From a bacterium (lineage in GTDB: Bacteria; Babelota; Babeliae; Babelales; Vermiphilaceae), in NCBI GenBank assembly GCA_030672115.1, contig DAOVGZ010000049.1:1-7602 (forward strand): a stretch of 7,602 nucleotides of DNA, read 5' to 3'. Each line of letters opens with the position of its first letter. Position 1 is the first letter of the stretch. Below the pieces are notes generated by a model. It worked only from the letters and a program-made list of their open reading frames with translations, did not search any database and had not been told where the DNA came from. Below are positions 1-7,356 of this stretch, in pieces. The position numbers and the translations under genes are program-made.

Positions 1-1
1 A

Positions 2-61
2 GAAGAAGAAGAAAAACAAAAGAAAAATAAATTTTCTAAATCTAAAAAAGTAAAAAAATAA
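2..61 (+). CDS. possible 3' end of an upstream gene (partial)
   Basis: The first 60 bases are purine-rich and open in three plus-strand frames. The frame starting at base 2 reads four Glu and then a Lys-rich tail, ending at TAA 59-61. The other frames end at 28-30 and 51-53 and also encode basic tails, so the frame is a guess. A charged Lys-rich C-terminus would match the two plus-strand genes that follow, and the 34-nt gap to the next start would suit co-transcription. Sequence left of the window would settle which frame is real, if any. Confidence 0.25.
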   Translation, partial: EEEEKQKKNKFSKSKKVKK

Positions 62-95
62 ATATAAACAGCAATAGAATTAGATGGGATTTTTT

Positions 96-683
96 ATGAA
101 TAATTTAAAAACAGTGAAATTATTTTTGTGTGGCGCTCTTCTTTTTAGCATGAGTACAAGTCGTTGCGAGTGGAAAGTTTTTAAGGCAGTCCAAACTCAT
201 TTAGCCGCACAATGGAAATGTTATGTAACTTCTATTGCAAGTGTAGTTACAACTACTGCTGGCATTAAATTATTTTCAAAAAGTAGTACTAAGTTGGATA
301 AATCATTAAAAATCAAGTTTTGTGGTTATAAAAATCCAACAGATGATGATATAAATGCAGATGTGGATAAAGAATTTAATGATTGTATAAGAGCAGGTAA
401 GAACATAGCTGAAAAAGCAAAAGTAGAATTTGAAAAGATCATTGATAAAAAAAACAATGATAATAAGAGTGAAAAAAAAGAAATAAATGAATTTAAAAAG
501 ATTTTGCAAAAGAAAGTTTTGACGGCTAAAGAAGCTGATGATGCAAAGGCATTTTTAAAAGATAATTGTCCTGGCAAAATAACAGAATTGCAGAAGTTAA
601 TTGAGAATAAAAAACAATTATGGAAAGTTAATAAAAAATATAAAAAAACGGAAGAAACTCCTTCAGCTGGTGACAATAAATAA
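96..683 (+). CDS. small exported Lys-rich protein of unknown function
   Basis: I do not recognise a family. The 195-residue product begins with a signal-peptide-like N-terminus (basic MNNLKTVK, then a hydrophobic run to about residue 18 and a small-residue stretch). A second, weaker hydrophobic segment lies at about 42-60. From about residue 62 the protein is highly charged and predicted helical, rich in Lys, Glu and Asp. Cys residues occur at 12, 24, 42, 76, 97 and 158. I chose ATG 96 because a GGGA purine motif lies 6 nt upstream. The in-frame ATG at 84 would add four residues (MGFF) before the basic n-region and has no Shine-Dalgarno-like sequence. The architecture resembles the next gene, but identity is too weak to call homology by eye. 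A strong terminator follows. It is likely a lineage-specific envelope or secreted protein. Confidence 0.75.
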   Translation: MNNLKTVKLFLCGALLFSMSTSRCEWKVFKAVQTHLAAQWKCYVTSIASVVTTTAGIKLFSKSSTKLDKSLKIKFCGYKNPTDDDINADVDKEFNDCIRAGKNIAEKAKVEFEKIIDKKNNDNKSEKKEINEFKKILQKKVLTAKEADDAKAFLKDNCPGKITELQKLIENKKQLWKVNKKYKKTEETPSAGDNK

Positions 684-731
684 AAAGTACCGGTTATTCA
701 TCGAGTAAAATTCGTTGATTGAAAAATATGT

Positions 732-775
732 AAAAAAGGCGAAAACTATACAAAATAGTTTTCGCCTTTTTTTTT
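732..775 (+). terminator. strong intrinsic terminator, possibly bidirectional
   Basis: An 18-bp perfect inverted repeat (732-749 with 755-772) encloses a 5-nt loop (ACAAA). Its core is GGCGAAAACTAT, and the plus-strand stem runs into a T tract at 767-775. The left arm starts with six A residues, so the opposite strand also has a U-run and could terminate. It closes the transcript of the gene ending at 683. The T tract ends only 12 nt before the next start codon, so the hairpin also lies in any leader of that gene made from further upstream. Confidence 0.9.
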
Positions 776-787
776 AAAGGTTTAGGC

Positions 788-1432
788 ATGTTGATAATAA
801 AAAAAATAACACATTTTTTTCTTGGTTTGCTTTTTATTATTAGCGTTCCTGTTTTTGCGAGTCAAATTCTAAAGAAATTCCAAAAAATTGGATATAACGA
901 TTGCACTTACAATTGTGGAAATGGATGGTATAAAACAGATAAAGATGTTCTAAGTGTTTCATTTGGTCAAAAACAATCAGTAGAGACAGGTCAATATCAG
1001 TTAAATGAAAATCAATCAAATTCATTTTTAAGTATTGTTTATTCTTTTATCACAGTTGTTTTAGTGGTTGGTATTGGTTATGGGGTTAATTATCTTTGGG
1101 AAAAAAATACTATTGCGTATCCCATGCAAAAAAAATGTGAAGAGTATGAAGATGATGAAAATAGTTCAGATAAAGAAAAAAAAATGATGAAAGATCATTT
1201 AAAACTTATTGGTCGACTTGAAAAACAAGGAAAAGAGTTTAGTAAAAGCATAAATACTGATTCTAAAGATATCAAAAATCTTCTTTTTGCTTATAAAAAA
1301 AATCCTTTAAAAATAAAAAAAGAAGAAAAAGAAATATTGAAAAAATACGTTGATCAAGCATCTTTAAATAAATTTGAAGCTCATTACCAAATAGTTGAAA
1401 AAAGCGCTCAAAATATTGAAAAATTTTTATAA
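788..1432 (+). CDS. small exported single-pass membrane protein of unknown function
   Basis: No family is recognised. The 214-residue product has a convincing signal peptide (residues 1-24, basic start, hydrophobic core, cleavage probably after VFA). A short extracytoplasmic segment of about 55 residues follows, with a C-x3-C pair (Cys39, Cys43). A clear transmembrane helix spans about 80-103. The remaining 110 residues are Lys/Glu-rich and look like coiled coil. This predicts type I topology with the charged tail in the cytoplasm if the signal is cleaved. AAAGG ends 7 nt before ATG 788 and supports the start. A terminator hairpin stands directly before this ribosome-binding site and I find no convincing promoter between the genes, so expression may rely on read-through or an atypical promoter. 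The signal, hydrophobic segment and charged tail resemble the preceding gene. Confidence 0.8.
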   Translation: MLIIKKITHFFLGLLFIISVPVFASQILKKFQKIGYNDCTYNCGNGWYKTDKDVLSVSFGQKQSVETGQYQLNENQSNSFLSIVYSFITVVLVVGIGYGVNYLWEKNTIAYPMQKKCEEYEDDENSSDKEKKMMKDHLKLIGRLEKQGKEFSKSINTDSKDIKNLLFAYKKNPLKIKKEEKEILKKYVDQASLNKFEAHYQIVEKSAQNIEKFL

Positions 1433-1457
1433 TCAAAAAGCTTTTTAGCAAAATATT

Positions 1458-2003
1458 TTAAGTGAGAAATCCGTTAATTGGCCATGGATTGGTAAAATCT
1501 AAATGATAATCATTCATGGTTTGATGATGCACAAGAAATTGAATGCTTTGCACTGAAATAGCGCTTTGCAAAACTGTTTTTAACAATCCTTGTGTCCATT
1601 TTGTTTTTTTGTACGTTGAACTTTGTTCATCGAATGGGTTGCGATCAAAAGAAAGATAAAGTTGTCGGTTTTGTGAAATGAGAGCAGATTGTAGTGTTAC
1701 CTTTTTAGTCATGATATTTTCTTCATCTAGTAACGTTAGCCAGTTGTTAATAAGATGTGCTGTTGTTTGAGCATCATCATTTGTTGCTAAAATTTCTACT
1801 GTCTCGTGGTTCCATTTCTTATTATGCCAAAAAATTAGTTTTACTTTTTTTTTATGCGCGCGAAGATTTTTTTGTGTTTGTTGGATTTCTGATTTGTAAG
1901 AAGGAAATCGCATAATAAGCCAACCGTGATTGGATGCAAAATATAAAAAACCAATGAAAAAAAATAAAACAGATACAATGACTGTTTTTATAGTATTGTT
2001 CAT
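1458..2003 (-). CDS. membrane-anchored GerMN-domain protein
   Basis: The 181-residue product has an N-terminal anchor (hydrophobic residues about 6-23) and one extracytoplasmic domain at about 53-172 that reads like GerMN. It contains a strand with VKLIFW, a helix of the type HLINNWLTLL, the strand LYLSFDRNPFD, a long helix KWTQGLLKTVLQSA, then IQFLVHH and a closing HLDFTNPWPI. GerMN is named after Bacillus GerM but occurs widely in non-sporulating bacteria as an envelope domain; its biochemical role is not settled. The start is ATG 2003, whose ATGA overlaps the stop of the amidase-like gene by 4 nt. This indicates translational coupling and explains the lack of a separate Shine-Dalgarno. The frame stays open upstream to a TTG at 2060, but that start would lie deep inside the amidase gene and put 19 polar residues before the membrane anchor. 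The domain call is by pattern, not by search. Confidence 0.75.
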   Translation of the reverse strand: MNNTIKTVIVSVLFFFIGFLYFASNHGWLIMRFPSYKSEIQQTQKNLRAHKKKVKLIFWHNKKWNHETVEILATNDDAQTTAHLINNWLTLLDEENIMTKKVTLQSALISQNRQLYLSFDRNPFDEQSSTYKKTKWTQGLLKTVLQSAISVQSIQFLVHHQTMNDYHLDFTNPWPINGFLT

Positions 2004-2674
2004 TGGCTGTTCACAATAGTTTCTAAACTTTGTACCAGTGGTTCTATGTACTTTTGCCAATCATTTTTTTCTTTTAGGCCAATTTCGAGTGCGACAGCTG
2101 GAGCTTTAACGCCAACAAGCGGTTTAAATGGCAAGCCCCGTACATCATGAAAATCAAATTGATGTTTGTACTGGCTACTTTGGAGTGTGTTTGCAATGTT
2201 TTGTGCCCATAAGCGTGTTGTTTTGCTTGAAATACGATGAGCTTGATCAAAAGGACAAAAAAAGAGGTCAGGAATTTTTGTAACAAATTCATCTCCATAT
2301 GAAAAGTAGTACAAAAAAATACCCGGTTTTGTTTTTGTTTCAGGGTAAAAATTAAGACTCACATAAAAATCAACCGCAAGTCTATTTGCAAAATTTGCGT
2401 TTTGAAGAGGATAAATAGTTTCGCCAGGAAAGCGAGTAAGAATAACACGGATATTGGAATATTTTTTTTCTAAAGCCTTTTTTAGTGCTTGTGCGCATTG
2501 AAGTGAAATACCTCGCTCAAGACTGTCTTGAATTTGTCGACCGGTATGTTTTGCATCGCCTGCAGGGTCGAGCATAATAGAAAAAGTAGGAAGAAGGGTG
2601 TTAAAATAAAAAAGGATTATTAATGATGCGATTATTTTGGAAATAAAGGTGTGGATAGAAAAATTTGTCATCAC
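2000..2674 (-). CDS. divergent N-acetylmuramoyl-L-alanine amidase (Amidase_3) homologue
   Basis: Amidase_3 enzymes are zinc-dependent and cleave the amide bond between MurNAc and the stem peptide of peptidoglycan. The 224-residue product has a hydrophobic export signal or anchor (about 9-30), then the fold landmarks in order: IMLDP (33-37), ERGISLQ with the ligand-type Glu53, VILTR (77-81), an AN-x2-NRLAVDFYVSLN block (93-108), RGLPFKPLVG (179-188) and PAVALEIGL (192-200) with the catalytic-type Glu197. The usual zinc-binding His of DPGHGG is missing (DPAGDAKH, 36-43), and the His of the SIHxN motif is Asn108 (VSLN). His43 might compensate; otherwise this is a non-catalytic peptidoglycan-binding homologue. 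Start: GTG 2674 has GAGGA 9 nt upstream, while ATG 2671, one codon later, has longer spacing; either is possible. It overlaps the GerMN gene by 4 nt and follows recD2 by 17 nt. Confidence 0.85.
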   Translation of the reverse strand: MMTNFSIHTFISKIIASLIILFYFNTLLPTFSIMLDPAGDAKHTGRQIQDSLERGISLQCAQALKKALEKKYSNIRVILTRFPGETIYPLQNANFANRLAVDFYVSLNFYPETKTKPGIFLYYFSYGDEFVTKIPDLFFCPFDQAHRISSKTTRLWAQNIANTLQSSQYKHQFDFHDVRGLPFKPLVGVKAPAVALEIGLKEKNDWQKYIEPLVQSLETIVNSQ

Positions 2675-2691
2675 AACTGTTATTCCTCACT

Positions 2692-4875
2692 TTAAAGACA
2701 ATTTAAATCGCTTGTTAAATATTCTTTTAAAAATGTTTTACGGATAAAACTTTTATTATTTTTTATTCCCATTGCTATCGCTTTTGGTTGTCCAATAAAA
2801 ATACATAATTTTTTAGCACGTGTAATAGCGGTATAAATTAAATTTCTTTGCAAAAGCGTAAAATGTTGCGTAAAAAGGGTGATAATTGCGGCAGAGTACT
2901 CAGATCCTTGGCTTTTATGAATAGAGATGGCATAAGCAAGAACAAGTTCGTGTAGATCGCTTTTTTCATATTCAACAATAAGATTATTGTACCGTACAAG
3001 CATTTGTTGATCTTCTGTATTAACGTCAACAATGGTTCCAATGTCACCGTTAAAAACATGTTTGTCATAATTGTTTCGTAGTTGCATAACTCGGTCACCA
3101 AGCTTGTATGCACAGCCCATAAAATTTAGTTGTTTATCTGTTTGTTCAGGATTTAAAATGTTTTGTAAGTCTCCGTTTAATTTTTGTGTACCAACAGATC
3201 CACGATGCATTGGAACAAGCACAACTGAATCATCAGCTTGAATAGAAAATTTTTTAAGTCCTTTTTTGTAAATATTTTCAAGATGAAGAGGAACATTTTC
3301 TGGATTGTCTTCTTTGATGAAAAAATAATCTTTTTGAGTTCCAGGAAGATGAGAGACAGGAAACTCTCCATTATTAATTTTGTGAGCATTAACAATAATT
3401 AAACTGTCTTGTGCTTGTCTGAAAATAGTTATGAGTTTTACGTTTGTAACAGTTTCACTTGCAATAAGATCTTTTAAAAAATTGCCAGAACCAACAGAAG
3501 GGAGCTGGTGGATATCACCAATAAAAATAATATGTGCATCTAAAGGAATTGCTTTGATAAGTGAGAAAGCAAGAAAAATATCAATCATTGAAGCTTCATC
3601 AACAATTAAAAAATCAAGATTAAGTGCATTTTGTTCATTGTGAGTAAAGCTCATAGTGTTAAAATCAAATTCTAATAATCGATGAATAGTTGATGCGTTT
3701 CTGCCTGTTCCTTCAAAAATTCTTTTTGCTGCACGACCAGTTGGTGCGGCAAGTTTATAATCTAGTTTGTTTTCTTCTAAAATGCTGAGCAACGTTTTTA
3801 TTAATGTGGTTTTACCGGTACCGGGTCCACCTGTTATAACAGTTACTTTATTTTGCAGTGTGGCCATTATGCCATCTTGTTGTTCTTCGTTGAGCGTTAT
3901 GTTACTGCCGTATTTTCCGGTTCGTAATTTTGAATAAATAGATTGGATATCAAGTTTATGGCGAGTTTTTTTGTTAAAAAGAGTTTTTATTTTTTCAGCA
4001 ACCCCTTTTTCTGAATAATAGTGTTGTGAAAGGGTTACAAAATGTTGTTTGTCGTGTGATACAACTTTTATTTTTCCTGCATCATGAAGATTATGCAGAG
4101 CCATTTTAATTTTTTGTTGTGATTCGTCTTTATCAAGTTCAAGAAGTTCAACAATGTTTTCTTTTAATTGAGTAAGTTCAATATAAAGATGTCCTTTGCC
4201 AAGTTGTTGTGTAAGTGTAAAAAGAGTACCGGATGTAATGCGTTTGAGTGAATTAAATTCAAAACCGAGTTGTTGTGCAACAGCATCTGCTTTTTTAAAA
4301 CCAATACCCCAAATATCATCAGCTAATCGGTATGGATTTTCTGTTATGATTCCGACTGCTTCTTGACCATAGGTTTTATAAATTTTTGTAGCATAAACAG
4401 TGGAAATGCCTTTGCCTTGCAGAAAAACCATGATGCCAGCAATTTGTCTTTGATCTTTCCATGCTTGTGTTATTTGTTCAACACGTTTAGGACCAATACC
4501 TTCTACCGAGTGTAAAAGTTGTGGTGTTTCTTCAATAATAGTAAGAACATCAAGTCCAAAATGATTGACTAATTTTTCTGCATAAGTAGGGCCTATTCCT
4601 TTTATGAGTCCTGACCCTAAATATTTTTTTAGCCCTAAAACAGAAGTTGGCAAACAGGCTGTGCAACTTTTTGCTTCAAACTGTTTGCCAAATTTTGGAT
4701 GTACGACCCAAGCCCCAGAAACTGTGATCTGTTGTCCTGCGTTTACGCCAGGAAGATTTCCGCGAACGGTTATTTTGTCTTTTGTTCGAGTTTGTAAAAT
4801 AAGTACTGAAAAACCATTTTCTTCGCTTTTAAAAAGAAATCTATCAACGATTCCAGTCAATTGATCATGAGTCAT
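2692..4875 (-). CDS. recD2: RecD2-type ATP-dependent 5'-3' DNA helicase
   Basis: This is a stand-alone RecD-family (SF1B) helicase of a type linked to DNA repair and replication-fork maintenance, independent of RecB and RecC. The 727 residues match the usual RecD2 length. The N-terminal RecD2-specific region has an OB-like domain (about 5-70, with GIVDRFLF and WVVHPKFGKQFEA). Helix-hairpin-helix motifs follow at KGIGPTYAEKLV (92-103), VEGIGPKRV (124-132) and WGIGFKKADAVA (189-200). The helicase core shows NEEQQDGI (329-336), Walker A GGPGTGKTT (349-357), motif Ia APTGRAAKRI (377-386), Walker B VDEAS (425-429), GDIHQLPSVGSG (453-464), FRQA (485-488), an SH3-like insert (about 591-640), SIHKSQGSEY (651-660) and YTAITRAKK (681-689). 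All key motifs are intact. ATG 4875 is forced by an in-frame stop three codons upstream. The nearest AAGG is 15 nt away, so initiation is weak or coupled to the preceding gene. Confidence 0.97.
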   Translation of the reverse strand: MTHDQLTGIVDRFLFKSEENGFSVLILQTRTKDKITVRGNLPGVNAGQQITVSGAWVVHPKFGKQFEAKSCTACLPTSVLGLKKYLGSGLIKGIGPTYAEKLVNHFGLDVLTIIEETPQLLHSVEGIGPKRVEQITQAWKDQRQIAGIMVFLQGKGISTVYATKIYKTYGQEAVGIITENPYRLADDIWGIGFKKADAVAQQLGFEFNSLKRITSGTLFTLTQQLGKGHLYIELTQLKENIVELLELDKDESQQKIKMALHNLHDAGKIKVVSHDKQHFVTLSQHYYSEKGVAEKIKTLFNKKTRHKLDIQSIYSKLRTGKYGSNITLNEEQQDGIMATLQNKVTVITGGPGTGKTTLIKTLLSILEENKLDYKLAAPTGRAAKRIFEGTGRNASTIHRLLEFDFNTMSFTHNEQNALNLDFLIVDEASMIDIFLAFSLIKAIPLDAHIIFIGDIHQLPSVGSGNFLKDLIASETVTNVKLITIFRQAQDSLIIVNAHKINNGEFPVSHLPGTQKDYFFIKEDNPENVPLHLENIYKKGLKKFSIQADDSVVLVPMHRGSVGTQKLNGDLQNILNPEQTDKQLNFMGCAYKLGDRVMQLRNNYDKHVFNGDIGTIVDVNTEDQQMLVRYNNLIVEYEKSDLHELVLAYAISIHKSQGSEYSAAIITLFTQHFTLLQRNLIYTAITRAKKLCIFIGQPKAIAMGIKNNKSFIRKTFLKEYLTSDLNCL

Positions 4876-4895
4876 ATATTTTTAGAGTGTCCTTA

Positions 4896-5624
4896 TCACT
4901 TTTGTTCTTTTGCTTGTTTTATCATATCTATAAATAACTGTTTGCCTTTAGGGCAGCTGTATGCCATATCTTCTAAGTAGTTTGCAAGGTCAGTACAAAA
5001 ATCTTGTAAACCTTTAAAAGTTATAATTTCTGCGCGTAAAAATTTGCCTTCGTTGCCGTCACTTTCTTCGCTCCATTTGAGCAAGAAGCAAGATTCTTTT
5101 CCATGTTTTTGGCATGATTCTAAAATAAGAACAAGAATCTGATCTTTAAACGGACGAATGTTATCTGCGTAGCCTTTTGTAATTTCTAAAAAGTCTTCTT
5201 TTGCAAAATCAAGAAGGTCATTAAGTTGCTTTCTTCTTTCTTGATATTTTTCGTTTATTTCTTGAACGGTTTGTACATATTCTTCTTGAGAACCGTTATT
5301 TTTTTTCTTTTCAAGAACTGAAAGCTCTGTGTAATAAGTTGCATCAAGTTGAGCTTCGAGCATTACCAGTTCAGTTATTGAATGTTGTTCGCCGTTAAGT
5401 TCATAAATTCCTATAAACTGCCCATTATCTGATTTTACTCCAAGTACTCTTTTTCGCAACTCCCTACGTACTTGTAAGATTAAACCAAAAACTTTTCCAT
5501 CAATAGCGTATGATTTTCCATCAATTAAATTAAGTATAGGATTTTTTAAAATAACATGTTCAGTTTTAATTGTTTGATGAGCTGAGAGTAATGCTGCAAT
5601 TGAAAATAAAATTGTTTTTTTCAT
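4896..5624 (-). CDS. exported coiled-coil protein of unknown function
   Basis: No known family is recognised. The 242-residue product begins with a short signal peptide (MKKT, then a hydrophobic stretch to about residue 14 and a probable cleavage near 16-21). The N-terminal part (about 23-78) is beta-like, with IDGKSYAIDGKVFGLIL and a GQFIGIYELNG hairpin. A long charged helical stretch (about 84-150, rich in Glu, Lys and Gln) looks like coiled coil. The C-terminal part is mixed and holds four Cys residues (171, 179, 210, 224) that could form disulfides in the periplasm. AAAGGAA 8 nt before ATG 5624 supports the start. It lies 28 nt downstream of the barrel-like gene and 20 nt upstream of recD2, so it is almost certainly co-transcribed with both. 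A periplasmic partner of the barrel protein is an inference from position only. Confidence 0.85.
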   Translation of the reverse strand: MKKTILFSIAALLSAHQTIKTEHVILKNPILNLIDGKSYAIDGKVFGLILQVRRELRKRVLGVKSDNGQFIGIYELNGEQHSITELVMLEAQLDATYYTELSVLEKKKNNGSQEEYVQTVQEINEKYQERRKQLNDLLDFAKEDFLEITKGYADNIRPFKDQILVLILESCQKHGKESCFLLKWSEESDGNEGKFLRAEIITFKGLQDFCTDLANYLEDMAYSCPKGKQLFIDMIKQAKEQK

Positions 5625-5652
5625 TATAGTAATTCCTTTATTCTTACGTGCT

Positions 5653-7308
5653 TTAAAAATCTACTTCTAAATTAAATGATAAGGTGTAGTCACTACCAAT
5701 TCCCGATTTCCACCAGGTGTAGTCCCCATTGAGTGAAATTATCCAGTTGCGATCGTCCCTCCTTGCTTTGTAAAATATTGAACCTAAAACTTTGCTTTGA
5801 TAGCCCATTAATCGTCGAGCTTTTTCTATTTTTAATCGATCTGCTATTTGGCAAGAGGATTCAATATCGCAAATTTTTTCTTTTGATTTAATCCACATGT
5901 CAGTACCAATATGAATTCCCCAGCGTGGAGCTTCGTAGGTGAAGCAGCCTGTCCATTTAAATACAATGCCTGGCCAAACTTTTGTTTGATAAGAAAAAGG
6001 CATCAATTTATTAATCAGTTGTTGCTCAAGAAAATCTAAATTTTCTTTTGCTTTGCTTTCATCATCAAAGTCTCGCATATTAAAAAGTCGTTCATCGTTA
6101 TATTCGGTAAAAAATCTTCTTTCACTTGACGGAAAAAGATATTCAAGATTTATAGCGCCTTTATAAATAACTTTTTCTGCCCAATCGCCATTAAAAAAAA
6201 TAGAAAGAGGTAAAAGAGTTTCTGTATGAACACCAACACCAAAATGATGTCCATTGCCCAAAGGAGTGTCGAGTAAGTTTGCGGACATATTATCAAGAAC
6301 TCCATAAGTAAAGTCACGCAAAAGTAAAAATGCTTCTTCGCTTTGGTTAACTTCTCCTTCATCTTCGTCAGGTAAAACCATAGTTAAAATATCATTTAGA
6401 GAAACACCGATGATATCGTTGAGTGTTTGATTTGGGTTGCGAGATGATGAAGTAAAGTGTGTTCCTTTAAGTCCTTTAGAAAGGGCCCAAGCGCAAGGAA
6501 TGGTTATGAATCCACCAAGACGAACATCGTAATCACTTTTGGTGTCAATATCATAATCGAGTTTTAGGCGTAAATCACCAAAACCAAATTTATCACTGAT
6601 CATGTATCGTTCTTGGAATTGTTCTTGTTCTTTGTCTTCTAGTTTTCCGAACGCTTTTTCTATTTCTTCTTGTTCTTTATTTGTAAACCAATAGTTGCTT
6701 TCTAACCAATAAAGAGGAATTTTCCATGTGAAGATAAAGCCCCAGAATGGTTTTCTGCCATGAAGCAGTACGCCAAATCGACGTTCTTGAATGGTTCCAT
6801 TTTTAAATAACAAAAGATTTTCAATTGGATCGAATTCAAATTGGCCTTCAAAAGCTTCTAGAGGTACTTTTAGTTTTTGTAAAAGACTGTCTTGTGTAAG
6901 TGCAAGATATGCAGCGATGTTGTCACATTTTTGAGAAAAAAATGAACGATCGGTATTATTCCAAAAAAGTTCGGCGCCCATAATTACATTGTCATACTCA
7001 TATGATTTGTTGAGTCGTGCGATAGGAAGATCAAGAATGTTACGTTTGGTAAGAGGTTGCGTTCTTAAAAAAATGTCTTCTTGTACAATGTCTATAAAAT
7101 TTATGTCCTTAAGTAAGTCGAGTGTGTCTTCAGGTGTGAATTCTTTGAGAGCAAAATCAAATTCATTTTCATCTAAAAAATTTGTGACTTCTGGATCATC
7201 CAAAAAGCGATCAAAATCGTCTTCAAACTCCATTGCTTGTAATGAAAATAAAACAGATAAGGATAATACAGGAATAAGGCAAAAATGAAGCTTCTTTTTT
7301 GTATTCAT
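5653..7308 (-). CDS. probable outer-membrane beta-barrel protein
   Basis: The 551-residue product has a clear signal peptide (1-25, cleavage probably LQA then ME). An unusually acidic segment follows (about 27-80) with repeated Phe/Leu-Asp-Asp/Glu units such as FLDD and FLDE. From about 105 on, many aromatic-rich alternating strands fit a transmembrane barrel: RRFGVLLHG, WGFIFTWKIPLYW, DLRLKLDYD, VRLGGFITI, HHFGVGVHTETLLPLSIFF, WGIHIGTDMWI and NWIISLNGDYTWW. The last strand, YTLSFNLEVDF, ends in Phe, the typical BAM recognition signature. Charged insertions at 208-240 and 404-435 could be loops or plugs. No porin, autotransporter or TonB-receptor motif is seen, so the cargo is unknown. It heads the five-gene cluster. 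An AGAGAG purine run lies just before ATG 7308. Confidence 0.82.
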   Translation of the reverse strand: MNTKKKLHFCLIPVLSLSVLFSLQAMEFEDDFDRFLDDPEVTNFLDENEFDFALKEFTPEDTLDLLKDINFIDIVQEDIFLRTQPLTKRNILDLPIARLNKSYEYDNVIMGAELFWNNTDRSFFSQKCDNIAAYLALTQDSLLQKLKVPLEAFEGQFEFDPIENLLLFKNGTIQERRFGVLLHGRKPFWGFIFTWKIPLYWLESNYWFTNKEQEEIEKAFGKLEDKEQEQFQERYMISDKFGFGDLRLKLDYDIDTKSDYDVRLGGFITIPCAWALSKGLKGTHFTSSSRNPNQTLNDIIGVSLNDILTMVLPDEDEGEVNQSEEAFLLLRDFTYGVLDNMSANLLDTPLGNGHHFGVGVHTETLLPLSIFFNGDWAEKVIYKGAINLEYLFPSSERRFFTEYNDERLFNMRDFDDESKAKENLDFLEQQLINKLMPFSYQTKVWPGIVFKWTGCFTYEAPRWGIHIGTDMWIKSKEKICDIESSCQIADRLKIEKARRLMGYQSKVLGSIFYKARRDDRNWIISLNGDYTWWKSGIGSDYTLSFNLEVDF

Positions 7309-7356
7309 AATCTCTCTTTTTTAAAAGGACCAACAGTTTTTAATAGCCGGTATAGA

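Noticed and set aside
326..676. Open frames on the minus strand opposite the gene at 96-683
   Set aside because: They are low-complexity Phe/Ser-rich translations of the antisense of a Lys/Glu-rich gene, with no ribosome-binding site; they are shadows.
688..698. TACCGGTTATT, nearly matching TACCGGCTATT on the minus strand at about 7342-7352
   Set aside because: A 10-of-11 match between two places in 7.6 kb is expected many times by chance, and the contexts differ.
1435..1459. AT-rich palindromes (AAAAAGCTTTTT and AAAATATTTT) at the convergent gene junction, as a bidirectional terminator
   Set aside because: They have no usable loop and almost no G+C stem, so folding would be weak. Termination may occur here, but the sequence does not show a standard intrinsic terminator.
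2004..2060. Upstream extension of the GerMN gene to a TTG codon at 2060
   Set aside because: It would lie within the amidase gene and place 19 polar residues ahead of the membrane anchor. The ATGA overlap at 2003 is a far better start.
2000..2674. Calling the amidase-like gene a pseudogene
   Set aside because: The frame is intact, all fold landmarks are in order and it is coupled to the next gene. Only specific active-site residues differ, which fits functional divergence better than decay.
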